A stretch of DNA of 8,509 nucleotides. It comes from Deltaproteobacteria bacterium (GTDB lineage Bacteria > Chloroflexota > Dehalococcoidia > Dehalococcoidales > BS750m-G39). Position numbers and translations under genes: made by a program. The stretch's first letter is position 1. The number at the start of each line of letters is the position of its first letter. The notes beneath the pieces were generated by a model. That model saw only the letters and a program-made list of their open reading frames with translations. It was not told the origin of the DNA and searched no databases. Location of the stretch: NCBI GenBank assembly GCA_030606505.1, contig JAUWGI010000020.1, positions 1 to 8,509 of the forward strand, written 5' to 3'. This document shows, piece after piece, positions 1 through 6,837 of this stretch.

Positions 1-2283
1 GCGCACGTACCAGTTAGACAGGTCATCAACAAATCCCTCTATCCTTCTCCCCGCCTCGGTGGGATTATAACCGTCCAGCCCTTTATCAACATCAACAATA
101 AGCTGGTTAAGCTCGGAGATAATCCAGCGGTCAAGTTCCGATAATTCAACTGAAACTTCTTTCCCACCGGGGGTAAAGCGGTCGATATTGGCGTAGGTGA
201 CAAAGAAGGAGTAGACATTCCACAGGGGGGATAAAAAGCGGCGGCTCAGCTCCGCCACCGCCTCCTCAGAGAAACGGCGCACATTACCCGGGGCGGTGGC
301 GGTAAGGCAATACCAGCGCAAGGCGTCAGCCCCGTACTTATTGATTACCGCCCAGGGCTCAACCACATTCCCCTTAGCCTTGCTCATCTTCTCCCCTTTG
401 GCATCAAGGATAAGCCCCAGGCAGATGACATTGCTGAAACAGCGGCGGTTAAACAGCAAAGTGGATATAGCATGCAGGCTGTAGAACCAGCCGCGGGTCT
501 GGTCAACCGCCTCACAAATGTAATCGGCGGGGAACCGGCTGTCTTCAAGCAAGCTCTCATTCTCGAAAGGATAGTGGTGCTGGGCTATGGGCATGGCTCC
601 GGAATCAAACCAGCAGTCAATTACCTCGGTCATCCGCCGCATCTTTGCCCCGCACTTCTGGCAATCAAAGGTCAACTCATCAACAAAGGGACGGTGCAGG
701 TCTAAAGGCTCTTTAAACCCGGAAAACCCGGGCTTTTCCTCCAGTTCCTTTATACCGCCCACGCACTCGTAGTTGACACATTCAGGATTTTCACACTGCC
801 AGACCGGCAGTGGTGTACCCCAGTACCTCTCCCGGGAAAACGCCCAGTCAACGTTATTTTGCAGCCAGTCGCCAAACCGCCCGTACTTGATATGCTCCGG
901 GTACCAGTTTATCTCGTCATTCCGGGCAATAAGCTCATCCTTCACCGCCGTGGTCCGGATATACCAGGTCTGCTTGGCGTAATAGAGAAGCGGGGTATCG
1001 CAGCGCCAGCAGAAGGGATAGGTGTGGCGAATCTTTTCACTGCGGAAGAGAAGCCCCCTAGCTTTCAGGTCATCAAGAATATCTTTATCGGCGTCCTTGA
1101 CAAACTTACCATGACCCGGTAAAGTCCCGATTACTTTACCCTGCAAATCTACCGTGTGAACAAAGTCAAGGTTATTTTCTATTCCAGCGCCATAATCAAC
1201 TTCACCATAAGCCGGTGCCATATGGACGATGCCAGTGCCTTCATCCAGAGAGACGAAATCAGCCCCAATAACACGGTAGGTTAAGTCTCTCACTGCTTCT
1301 TGAACTTTGAGTTCCAAACCCATACGTAGGCGTTCTACCTTGAACTCATGGGGGTTAAACAGGGGCTCATACTCGGCACCCACCAGTTGGCTACCCGTTA
1401 ACTTCTTTATTACCTTGTGGCCCTCAAGTCCCACCACCCCGACCAGGGCCGACGCCAGGACAAGGTAATCCTCTTCACCCTCCAACACGGAATACTCGGC
1501 ATCGGGGGCAACCGCCAGCGCCGTATTTCCCGGCAACGTCCATGGGGTGGTTGTCCATGCTAACAAATAAACAGGTTTATCCGAAGCGTGGAAAAGATTA
1601 AAAAGACGGTCACGAACCTTAGGGCCTGCTGTTGACCTTTTGTCTATCTTAAACTTTATGTAAACCGAGGGGTCTTCGGTATCATCCTGATAGCCCAGGG
1701 CGACCTCGTGGGAACTGAGGGAGGTGCCACAGCGGGGGCAGTGGGGGGTAACCCTGTAACCCTGATAAATCAGCCCCTTATCCCACATCTCCTTTATCGC
1801 CCACCAGACGGTCTCAATGTAGTCGTTGTCCATGGTGACATAGGCATTCTCCATGTCAACCCAGAAGGCGATGCGCTCGGTTATCGCCTCCCACTCTTTA
1901 AGGTAGCTAAAGACGCTCTCCCGGCAGCGGGCGTTAAACTTATCGATGCCAAAGTCCTCGATATCTTTTTTGCTGGTGAGGCCGAGTTCCTTCTCCACCT
2001 CAAGCTCTACGGGCAAGCCGTGGGTATCCCAGCCGGCGATGCGCGGGGCATAATAGCCCTTCATCGTCTTATAGCGGGGTATGACATCCTTGAACACCCG
2101 GGCCAGCACATGATGTATCCCGGGGCTGCCGTTAGCCGTCGGCGGTCCTTCATACAAGACGAAGCGCTGCCCCTCCCGCCGGGCCTCTACACTCCGCTCA
2201 AAGACGTTCTTGCTCTTCCACAAGCCGGATATCTTTTCCTCAAGCTGTGCAAAATTCGTCCTACTATTTACCGGGTGGAACAT
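1..2283 (-). CDS. ileS: isoleucyl-tRNA synthetase, IleRS2 type (3' end outside window)
   Basis: Class I synthetase that charges tRNA-Ile with isoleucine in the cytoplasm. The frame is open from ATG at 2283 to the window edge: 761 codons seen, of roughly 1,030-1,050 usual for this type, so the anticodon-binding C-terminus is missing. Visible landmarks: GPPTANG followed by G55-I-H57-H58 at the HxGH signature site, GWDTHGLPVELE, a zinc-type CPRC (C182, C185), the CP1 editing-domain motifs WTTTPWTLPGN (from W243) and GTGIVHMAPAYGEVDYG, a second CWRC cysteine pair, DQTRGWFY, and KMSKA (632-636) in place of KMSKS. The sequence closely follows Thermus-type IleRS (recalled, not aligned). ATG is preceded by GAGGAG with an 8-nt spacer. 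It is the last visible gene of the minus-strand run, after a 153-nt leader. The family call is near certain; the two signature changes are described in findings. Confidence 0.97.
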   Translation of the reverse strand, partial: MFHPVNSRTNFAQLEEKISGLWKSKNVFERSVEARREGQRFVLYEGPPTANGSPGIHHVLARVFKDVIPRYKTMKGYYAPRIAGWDTHGLPVELEVEKELGLTSKKDIEDFGIDKFNARCRESVFSYLKEWEAITERIAFWVDMENAYVTMDNDYIETVWWAIKEMWDKGLIYQGYRVTPHCPRCGTSLSSHEVALGYQDDTEDPSVYIKFKIDKRSTAGPKVRDRLFNLFHASDKPVYLLAWTTTPWTLPGNTALAVAPDAEYSVLEGEEDYLVLASALVGVVGLEGHKVIKKLTGSQLVGAEYEPLFNPHEFKVERLRMGLELKVQEAVRDLTYRVIGADFVSLDEGTGIVHMAPAYGEVDYGAGIENNLDFVHTVDLQGKVIGTLPGHGKFVKDADKDILDDLKARGLLFRSEKIRHTYPFCWRCDTPLLYYAKQTWYIRTTAVKDELIARNDEINWYPEHIKYGRFGDWLQNNVDWAFSRERYWGTPLPVWQCENPECVNYECVGGIKELEEKPGFSGFKEPLDLHRPFVDELTFDCQKCGAKMRRMTEVIDCWFDSGAMPIAQHHYPFENESLLEDSRFPADYICEAVDQTRGWFYSLHAISTLLFNRRCFSNVICLGLILDAKGEKMSKAKGNVVEPWAVINKYGADALRWYCLTATAPGNVRRFSEEAVAELSRRFLSPLWNVYSFFVTYANIDRFTPGGKEVSVELSELDRWIISELNQLIVDVDKGLDGYNPTEAGRRIEGFVDDLSNWYVR

Positions 2284-2436
2284 CCCAAAAACTCCTCTAC
2301 CAAGAGACCAACCACTATGAGCCAAGCCGTGCTTGCATTACCCATATCACCTATTCGGGCTCGCCAGTAAATAAACCGAAAGGCAAATCTTGGTTCTCAC
2401 TGGCTGACACCATGGGCAAGCCGCTCATATCCAGGG
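2284..2436 (-). promoter_or_regulatory. ileS 5' leader with nested complementary segments
   Basis: This is the only intergenic stretch over 100 nt inside the rpmH-to-ileS run. Read on the minus strand it contains three nested complementary pairs: ATGAGC (2428-2423) with GCTCAT (2322-2317), CTTGC (2420-2416) with GCAAG (2336-2332), and GCCAGT (2404-2399) with ACTGGC (2368-2363). The ribosome binding site GAGGAG lies downstream of the fold. No convincing promoter, U-tract terminator or T-box antiterminator is visible. A structured leader that tunes ileS is an inference; helices this short can arise by chance. Confidence 0.3.
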
Positions 2437-3225
2437 TCAACGACGGTCCCACCACTCGGGGTAGATCCGCGTCAGCACTGGAGAAGGGTCGCACAGAGGT
2501 CCAAGGTACTTAATTGGGTAGCCAATGCCTCTTGCCTTAAGCGCCTGTAATCCTTCGACGGCCTTGGCCATCATTGCCGGCGGCAGCGCCATAACCAGCT
2601 CATCCTCGGTAACAGCGCCGAACGCCCTCTCCCCCATGCAGGGAATAGCCAGGGCCGGCTTGCCGGTAGTATAACACTGAGCCAAGCCATCGGCGCAGGA
2701 CCCTTCACCGATGAAGAAAAACTGAAAACGCTGGTAGTCTTTAAACTGGAGCCCGTTCATCAGCAACATCATTTGCGCCGGGTTAGCGTAGATTAAGATA
2801 ACATCGGGGTCAAATTTCCCGGCAGCCAGCGGGGCGAGCACGATGGCCTCCCCGGGGGGGACTAAGGGATATGCCGCCATCTGTTTTTTGGCTTCTTCCA
2901 CGTTGGCAAACCAGGTAGTGGCGAAGGAATCTGCCTCCCAGGCGACCTGTTTTTCAGTAGTCGGCGCCAGACCGTTAATTCGAGCACAGCGGTCACCGAA
3001 GTTGTCTCTGGTCGCCCCTACCGTCATGCCTATGGTTCGAACCATCGCTGGTACCTGGCAAAAAGAGGCTCGGCGGTCAAGCCGTATTAACTCCGGTATT
3101 TTCTCCATCTCTTCCAACTTATCCAGTCTCTTGTAAGCAATGGGGCTTGTCTTCAGGCGAAGCAGACGCTCCATCTCCTGGGTAAGTCCTGCCCAATCAA
3201 TCACTGAGGCTCCTTTTTTACCCAT
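2437..3225 (-). CDS. DUF169 family protein of unknown function
   Basis: A 262-residue protein recognised as DUF169 (COG2043-like) by its overall pattern: an ARINGL segment near 81-86, PPGEAIVLAPL (123-133), an EGSCADG block with C177, and the CMGERAFG block (196-203) followed by EDEL and ALPP. Cysteines occur at 56, 80, 177, 184, 196 and 245; C177 and C196 appear to be the family-typical pair, which might hold a metal or cofactor, but that is inference. No signal peptide or membrane segment is seen, so it is probably cytosolic. The ATG is preceded by a near-perfect AAGGAGGT Shine-Dalgarno with a 5-nt spacer, which fixes the start. It lies 39 nt after khpB and is probably co-transcribed with it; a small hairpin (CCGGT-5 nt-ACCGG) sits just before the ribosome binding site. 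The biochemical function of the family is not known to me. Confidence 0.85.
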   Translation of the reverse strand: MGKKGASVIDWAGLTQEMERLLRLKTSPIAYKRLDKLEEMEKIPELIRLDRRASFCQVPAMVRTIGMTVGATRDNFGDRCARINGLAPTTEKQVAWEADSFATTWFANVEEAKKQMAAYPLVPPGEAIVLAPLAAGKFDPDVILIYANPAQMMLLMNGLQFKDYQRFQFFFIGEGSCADGLAQCYTTGKPALAIPCMGERAFGAVTEDELVMALPPAMMAKAVEGLQALKARGIGYPIKYLGPLCDPSPVLTRIYPEWWDRR

Positions 3226-3264
3226 TCGCTACCTCCTTTTCCCGGTTATTTACCGGATGACAGG

Positions 3265-3933
3265 TTATGGCTCCCTGGGCATAATAACCACCTTACGAAC
3301 CTCACCCACACCGGTGCTTTCGGTGGTAACATCGGGGTCATCAGCTAGAGTCAGGTGGATAATACGCCGCTCATAAGCCGGCATCGGCTCCAGGGCAAAC
3401 TGCTTTTCCCTCTCCTTCACCTGCTCCGCCATCCGCCAGGCCAAAGCCTGTAAGGCACTATAGCGACGCTGTTTATATCCTTCAACGTCAATAACTATGG
3501 GAACTCGAGCCTTCATCTGATGAGCCACGATAAGCCTGACCACATGCTGTAGAGCCGCCAGGGTCTGTCCCCGCCGCCCAATCAGGATACCCAGGTCATC
3601 ACCGGTCACATTAATAGTGATGACCTCAGACGCCTCGGTGCCCTGCTCAAAAGGAGGTTCAGCTTCAGATACCACCGATGCCTCCACCCCCAGCCGAACC
3701 AGCAGGCTCTCCAGAGCCTCTTTGGCCACCTCAGTTATTTCGCTTCTCTCCTCCGGTTCCATCGCCAAAGACCTTACCCTGACTACAGCCTCCTCAGCCC
3801 CCAACCCAAAGATGCCCGACTTACCCTCTTTTACGACGGTGACCTCGACCTCTTCTCGGCTGACGCTTAGTTGATCTAATGCTTTTTGTATAGCCTCCTC
3901 CACGGTCGGGGCGCTTATCTCCAGACTCTTCAT
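3265..3933 (-). CDS. khpB: RNA-binding protein KhpB/Jag (SpoIIIJ-associated)
   Basis: A 222-residue cytosolic RNA-binding protein. Domains in order: Jag-N (about 1-52, with the typical KEGKSGIFGLGAEEA), an acidic linker, a KH domain with the GxxG loop IGRRG (118-122), and an R3H domain at the C-terminus with R189-x3-H193. In Firmicutes KhpB partners KhpA and affects cell elongation, division and small-RNA biology; the same job here is inference. I chose ATG at 3933 because it begins the conserved N-terminus (MKSLEIS) and follows an AGGAAGAAGG ribosome binding site; an upstream in-frame codon at 3984 would add 17 unconserved residues. Its first 113 nt overlap the yidC 3' end in another frame. 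The yidC-khpB pairing is the classic arrangement and supports both calls. Confidence 0.95.
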   Translation of the reverse strand: MKSLEISAPTVEEAIQKALDQLSVSREEVEVTVVKEGKSGIFGLGAEEAVVRVRSLAMEPEERSEITEVAKEALESLLVRLGVEASVVSEAEPPFEQGTEASEVITINVTGDDLGILIGRRGQTLAALQHVVRLIVAHQMKARVPIVIDVEGYKQRRYSALQALAWRMAEQVKEREKQFALEPMPAYERRIIHLTLADDPDVTTESTGVGEVRKVVIMPREP

Positions 3934-4774
3934 AGCTCGAACCTTCTTCCTGTGTCGAACCCGGCACAACGATATCAGCACCAAGTGAAGGAAACTCCTC
4001 TACCTGGGCGATGCGTTCCTTATACTTTTTATCCCTGCCCGTCGGCTTCTTGGGTTCTGACTTAACCAGACCTCCCCACCCGCCGATAAAATACTGCATA
4101 CCGATTCTAAAGATATTTGAAGTCACCCAGAAAATAGCCAGCCCGCTGGGAAATGTCATGGTCAACCAGGCAAACATAATCGGCATCATCCACAGCATCA
4201 TGCTGCTCTGTGTCTGCTGTTTGGGGTCAGCGGTTGGCGACATCACCATCTTCTGCTGCACCCACATCGTTCCCCCCACCAGGAGCGCCAGAAATATATC
4301 GCCGGTAGCCAGGTTCAACCAGAGAAAGTTATTTTCCAGCGGCAGCGTGGAAAATACTATTGGCCAGGAATAAAGATAATCGGATAGTCCCACCAGATTT
4401 TCCGGGATTACCGCCAGAACCCGCATTATCGACTGGAACAGGGCTATCCAGATGGGCATCTGGATTAACAGGGGCAGCAGGCAACCGGCCGGGCTTACCC
4501 CCGATTCCTTAAAAAGCTGCATCTGCTCTTTAGCCAGCTTCGCTTTATCCTTGGCATACTTCTTCTGAAGCTCGGCTATCTTGGGCTGGAGGTCCTGCAT
4601 CGCCTTGGAGGCGCGGACCTGCTTCATAGTGAGGGGGTACATCACGCCGTTAACCGCAAGAGTCAGCACAATAATCGCCACCCCGAAGTTGTTGAACAGA
4701 TAACTAGTCAGCACAATGAGGGTGTTTATCATTGGCTGTATAGCGATTAAATTCCAGATATCCCCAATACCCAC
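3821..4774 (-). CDS. yidC: membrane protein insertase YidC/Oxa1/SpoIIIJ family
   Basis: A 317-residue polytopic insertase that helps integrate and fold proteins in the cytoplasmic membrane, alone or with SecYEG. It lacks the large periplasmic domain of proteobacterial YidC. Segments: a first long hydrophobic stretch (about 12-48) ending in the MYPLT motif, a charged helical hairpin (50-93, with LQPKIAELQKKY), a membrane segment around the conserved LLPLLIQMPIWIALFQS (99-115), another at about 158-175, and a paired C-terminal segment (about 191-231) with FPSGLAIFWVTSN. A hydrophilic tail follows and ends in a strongly basic stretch (about 302-317) like the ribosome-binding tails of some YidC2/Oxa1 proteins. 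Start is GTG at 4774 with GAGG 10 nt upstream, 19 nt after the propeller gene. Oddities: Asn42 where the family's groove arginine is expected, and a 113-nt overlap with khpB. Confidence 0.95.
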   Translation of the reverse strand: MGIGDIWNLIAIQPMINTLIVLTSYLFNNFGVAIIVLTLAVNGVMYPLTMKQVRASKAMQDLQPKIAELQKKYAKDKAKLAKEQMQLFKESGVSPAGCLLPLLIQMPIWIALFQSIMRVLAVIPENLVGLSDYLYSWPIVFSTLPLENNFLWLNLATGDIFLALLVGGTMWVQQKMVMSPTADPKQQTQSSMMLWMMPIMFAWLTMTFPSGLAIFWVTSNIFRIGMQYFIGGWGGLVKSEPKKPTGRDKKYKERIAQVEEFPSLGADIVVPGSTQEEGSSYEESGDKRPDRGGGYTKSIRSTKRQPRRGRGHRRKRG

Positions 4775-4793
4775 TAAAACCAGACCTCGCTTA

Positions 4794-5960
4794 TTACTTA
4801 ATGGTCAGATTCCACAGCCTCGCCCCGGAATCGGCATTCAGGGCGTAAAGGTTTTGCTCCTGGCTGTAAACATAGATAACGCCACCCTCGGCGCAAAGTG
4901 GAGCGTATATCGCTTCCTCAATGTCAGCTAATAAAGTTTCCTGATTAGCAGCCGTATCTATAGCGTATATCTCGCCCTTTTCCGTGGCGACAATAACCCT
5001 GCCGTCAACCAGAACCGGCCAGGAATAAACCGCACTTCCCAGGTCAACTGCGGCTAATTCCTGCCCATTTTCCGCCCCCAGGGCATAAACCTTGCCGTCA
5101 AAACAGCCGGCATAGATGGTACCGTTATCAGCCACTGCTTTCGTCCAGAACCATCTCTCCGCCGGGAATTTCCACTTCAGGCTGCCACTGGCCGCATCCA
5201 GAGCATAAAAATAGCGGTCAAAGGAGCCGATATAAACCATATCGTTATAGACCAGCGGGGTAGAGGCGATAGCCCCCTCAGTCTCAAAATCCCACTGCTT
5301 GCTGCCGTCGATAGCACTCAAGGCGTAGAATTTCTTATCAAAGCAACCGATGTACAGCATATCGCCGCTAACAGCCGGGGTTGCCCAGGTTTTATCCCCG
5401 ATGGCAAACTCCCACTGCTTATCACCGGTGGCAGCATCCAGGGCATAGACCTTGCCGTCAGAGCAACCAAAATAGACCCTGTCCATGGCAACAACCACAC
5501 CCCCGATAATCGGCTCCAGAGTGCCCTCACGGGGGTATACCCACCTCACCGCCCCTGAAGAGGTATTAATGGCATAAATCTTGCCATTGTAGCCGCCAGC
5601 ATAAACCAGCTCTCCGGCCACTGCCGGACTACCATAGATAGCCGCCGGCGCCGCTGTTTGCGCACAGCCGAAGCCACCACCTGACCTTGAGCCTTCCAAG
5701 GGGACTTCCCAGAAGCGAGTGCCATCGGCGGCACTCAACGCCACCAGTTTACCGTCCACGGCTGGAGGAGTACAACCAAAGCCACCGGACTGCTTTATTG
5801 TCGGAGCCAAAAATATAGTGCCATCGGCTACCGTTCCACCGGAACCCCCCTCAGGGGTACTCTTAACACCAATACAACCCAAAACGGTCAGCCCCACCAG
5901 GAGCAAGACAACCAGCAGACCAATCTTGCCCGCCGATACGTTATTATTTCTAATCCTCAC
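4794..5960 (-). CDS. PQQ-type (BamB-like) beta-propeller lipoprotein
   Basis: A 388-residue secreted, lipid-anchored propeller. Residues 1-29 form a lipoprotein signal: a basic N-terminus, a hydrophobic core (13-28) and a lipobox ending VLGC with C29 as the acylated cysteine. Eight blades are marked by the repeat KxYALxAxxGxxxW, beginning near residues 71, 127, 170, 210, 250, 290, 330 and 370; after the second the period is exactly 40 residues. Eight blades match the PQQ-dehydrogenase/BamB fold, but no dehydrogenase catalytic domain is seen, so a scaffold or binding role is more likely than an enzyme. The GTG start overlaps the yidD stop (GTGA) and has GGAGGAG 7 nt upstream, implying translational coupling. 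It ends in tandem TAA stops. Its place between yidD and yidC suggests work at the outer face of the membrane alongside insertion or folding; this is inference. Confidence 0.88.
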   Translation of the reverse strand: MRIRNNNVSAGKIGLLVVLLLVGLTVLGCIGVKSTPEGGSGGTVADGTIFLAPTIKQSGGFGCTPPAVDGKLVALSAADGTRFWEVPLEGSRSGGGFGCAQTAAPAAIYGSPAVAGELVYAGGYNGKIYAINTSSGAVRWVYPREGTLEPIIGGVVVAMDRVYFGCSDGKVYALDAATGDKQWEFAIGDKTWATPAVSGDMLYIGCFDKKFYALSAIDGSKQWDFETEGAIASTPLVYNDMVYIGSFDRYFYALDAASGSLKWKFPAERWFWTKAVADNGTIYAGCFDGKVYALGAENGQELAAVDLGSAVYSWPVLVDGRVIVATEKGEIYAIDTAANQETLLADIEEAIYAPLCAEGGVIYVYSQEQNLYALNADSGARLWNLTIK

Positions 5961-6187
5961 TTACTCACTCCTCCAGGATGGGGTACCGGGTCATAACCGC
6001 CGGCGTTAAACGGGTGGCAGCGGGCTATCCGCCTCGCTCCCAGCCACACCCCCTTAAACACGCCAAACCTGGAGATAGCCTCGTAGGTATATTGAGAGCA
6101 AGAGGGGGTAAAGCGGCAGTTAGGCGGCATAACCCGGGATAGGGTAGATTGATAAAGTCTAATTAACTCTAATGCAAGCCTTTTCAT
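5957..6187 (-). CDS. yidD: membrane protein insertion efficiency factor YidD
   Basis: A 76-residue protein with the full family signature: an amphipathic N-terminal helix (about 1-20), then [15 protein letters not shown], the [14 protein letters not shown] block, and GGYDPVP near the end. YidD is a small membrane-associated factor that aids YidC-dependent insertion. It starts with ATG 29 nt inside rnpA, behind a GAGGAAAT ribosome binding site, and ends overlapping the next gene by 4 nt. The order rpmH-rnpA-yidD-(insert)-yidC is the standard one. Length is normal for the family. Confidence 0.97.
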   Translation of the reverse strand: MKRLALELIRLYQSTLSRVMPPNCRFTPSCSQYTYEAISRFGVFKGVWLGARRIARCHPFNAGGYDPVPHPGGVSK

Positions 6188-6521
6188 ATTTCCTCGTTAA
6201 TAATCCAGCCCGGGACAACAGACCCTGAACCGATTTGTCCAGGCCGGCGAAATCAGCACCGGCAGTGGGAGGGCGAGCAATAAAGATAATATCCCACCCC
6301 GGCTTTAATTGCGCTGAGCGCAAGATTTCCCGAAGCCGGCGTTTCACCCGGTTTCTCACCACCGCCCCACCTACCCGCCGCCCCACCGAGAAACCATACC
6401 GCGACCAGGTGAGTCCATTAGGCAACGCCTTCATCACCACCTTACCATTCGTCCACGCGCTACCTTTCTCATAAACCACAGCGTACTGCTCTGACTTAGT
6501 AAGGTATTCTCTTCCCCGCAT
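6159..6521 (-). CDS. rnpA: ribonuclease P protein component
   Basis: The 120-residue protein subunit of RNase P, which binds the catalytic RNA and helps trim the 5' leader from pre-tRNAs. The defining RNR motif is present as [10 protein letters not shown] (56-65), preceded by [13 protein letters not shown]; the protein is basic and of usual length. I chose ATG at 6521, 2 nt after the rpmH stop; a TTG two codons upstream (6527), overlapping that stop, is an alternative. No strong Shine-Dalgarno precedes either, so translation is probably coupled to rpmH. The 3' end overlaps yidD by 29 nt. Confidence 0.96.
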   Translation of the reverse strand: MRGREYLTKSEQYAVVYEKGSAWTNGKVVMKALPNGLTWSRYGFSVGRRVGGAVVRNRVKRRLREILRSAQLKPGWDIIFIARPPTAGADFAGLDKSVQGLLSRAGLLTRKYEKACIRVN

Positions 6522-6523
6522 GG

Positions 6524-6664
6524 TCAAACCACGGTCAATCGCTGACGCCCCTTAAGTCGTCTTGCTTTCAAGACAGCTCGCCCGCTTCGGGTACTCATTC
6601 TGGCCCGAAAGCCGTGCTCGCGCTTTCTGGGAATCCTCTTCGGTTGATAAGTCCTCTTGGGCAC
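6524..6664 (-). CDS. rpmH: 50S ribosomal protein L34
   Basis: A 46-residue, very basic ribosomal protein. It reads [20 protein letters not shown] at the start, followed by [20 protein letters not shown], matching L34 almost end to end. Start is GTG at 6664 with GGGAG about 7 nt upstream; stop TGA at 6524, 2 nt before the rnpA ATG. L34 is incorporated late in assembly of the large subunit. It is the first gene after the strong promoter at 6676-6719 and is followed by rnpA as in most bacteria. No dnaA gene or DnaA-box cluster lies beside it in this window. Confidence 0.97.
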   Translation of the reverse strand: MPKRTYQPKRIPRKREHGFRARMSTRSGRAVLKARRLKGRQRLTVV

Positions 6665-6675
6665 AATAACTCCCT

Positions 6676-6719
6676 ATTATACTAGAATGATTATACTTCT
6701 GCCGTCTCTGGGGTGTCAA
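6676..6719 (-). promoter_or_regulatory. consensus sigma70-type promoter of the rpmH run
   Basis: On the minus strand TTGACA (6719-6714) and TATAAT (6695-6690) are both exact consensus hexamers, separated by 18 bp. A second TATAAT lies 14 bp further downstream (6681-6676). The predicted start from the first box leaves a leader of about 20 nt before the rpmH GTG. A likely strong housekeeping promoter for rpmH and the downstream run. Confidence 0.85.
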
Positions 6720-6769
6720 TGCAAGGGGAATCCTGTTAAGGTTACCGCTAACAACTATCCCCCCTCGAG

Positions 6770-6808
6770 AGAAAAAGCACCAGCGGAAACGAGAGCTTTG
6801 GGGTGCTT
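6770..6808 (-). terminator. Rho-independent terminator after rpsR
   Basis: On the minus strand AAGCACC (6808-6802) pairs perfectly with GGTGCTT (6781-6775), followed by further Ts (TTTCTC). An inner AGC/GCT pair can extend the stem across a small bulge. It lies about 30 nt after the rpsR stop and before the rpmH promoter, so it separates the two transcription units. Confidence 0.75.
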
Positions 6809-6837
6809 AATTGGGATGAGCTGTCCCCACCGCTAGA

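Noticed and set aside
2437..2460. TGGGACC on the minus strand, matching the T-box core UGGNACC ahead of ileS
   Set aside because: It lies inside the DUF169 stop region (coding W-W-D-R-R), at the far 5' end of the leader rather than next to ileS, and there is no antiterminator bulge, specifier loop or terminator around it.
296..2513. Plus-strand open frames across 296-2513, including one of 220 codons
   Set aside because: They are antisense shadows of ileS, whose minus-strand frame is open throughout and full of conserved synthetase motifs.
3226..3264. Hairpin CCGGT-5 nt-ACCGG between khpB and the DUF169 gene as a terminator
   Set aside because: The stem is only 5 bp and no T-run follows on either strand; it is followed directly by the Shine-Dalgarno of the next gene.
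3821..3933. A frameshift artefact fusing or truncating yidC and khpB
   Set aside because: Both frames are intact: KhpB starts with a conserved N-terminus, and the YidC tail has a plausible composition and its own stop. Sequence error cannot be fully excluded.
3934..3984. Upstream in-frame start for khpB at 3984
   Set aside because: It adds 17 residues with no family similarity and deepens the overlap with yidC; ATG 3933 has a ribosome binding site and begins the conserved Jag-N domain.
5318..6009. Short open frames opposite or out of frame within the propeller gene
   Set aside because: They have no family signal or ribosome binding site and reflect the repeated composition of the propeller coding sequence.
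6522..6527. TTG start for rnpA at 6527, overlapping the rpmH stop
   Set aside because: ATG at 6521 is two codons later and a more usual start; neither has a clear Shine-Dalgarno, so the choice stays tentative.
6665..6837. Replication origin near rpmH
   Set aside because: rpmH often neighbours dnaA and oriC, but no DnaA-box cluster, AT-rich unwinding region or dnaA gene is visible; a terminator and promoter explain the gap.
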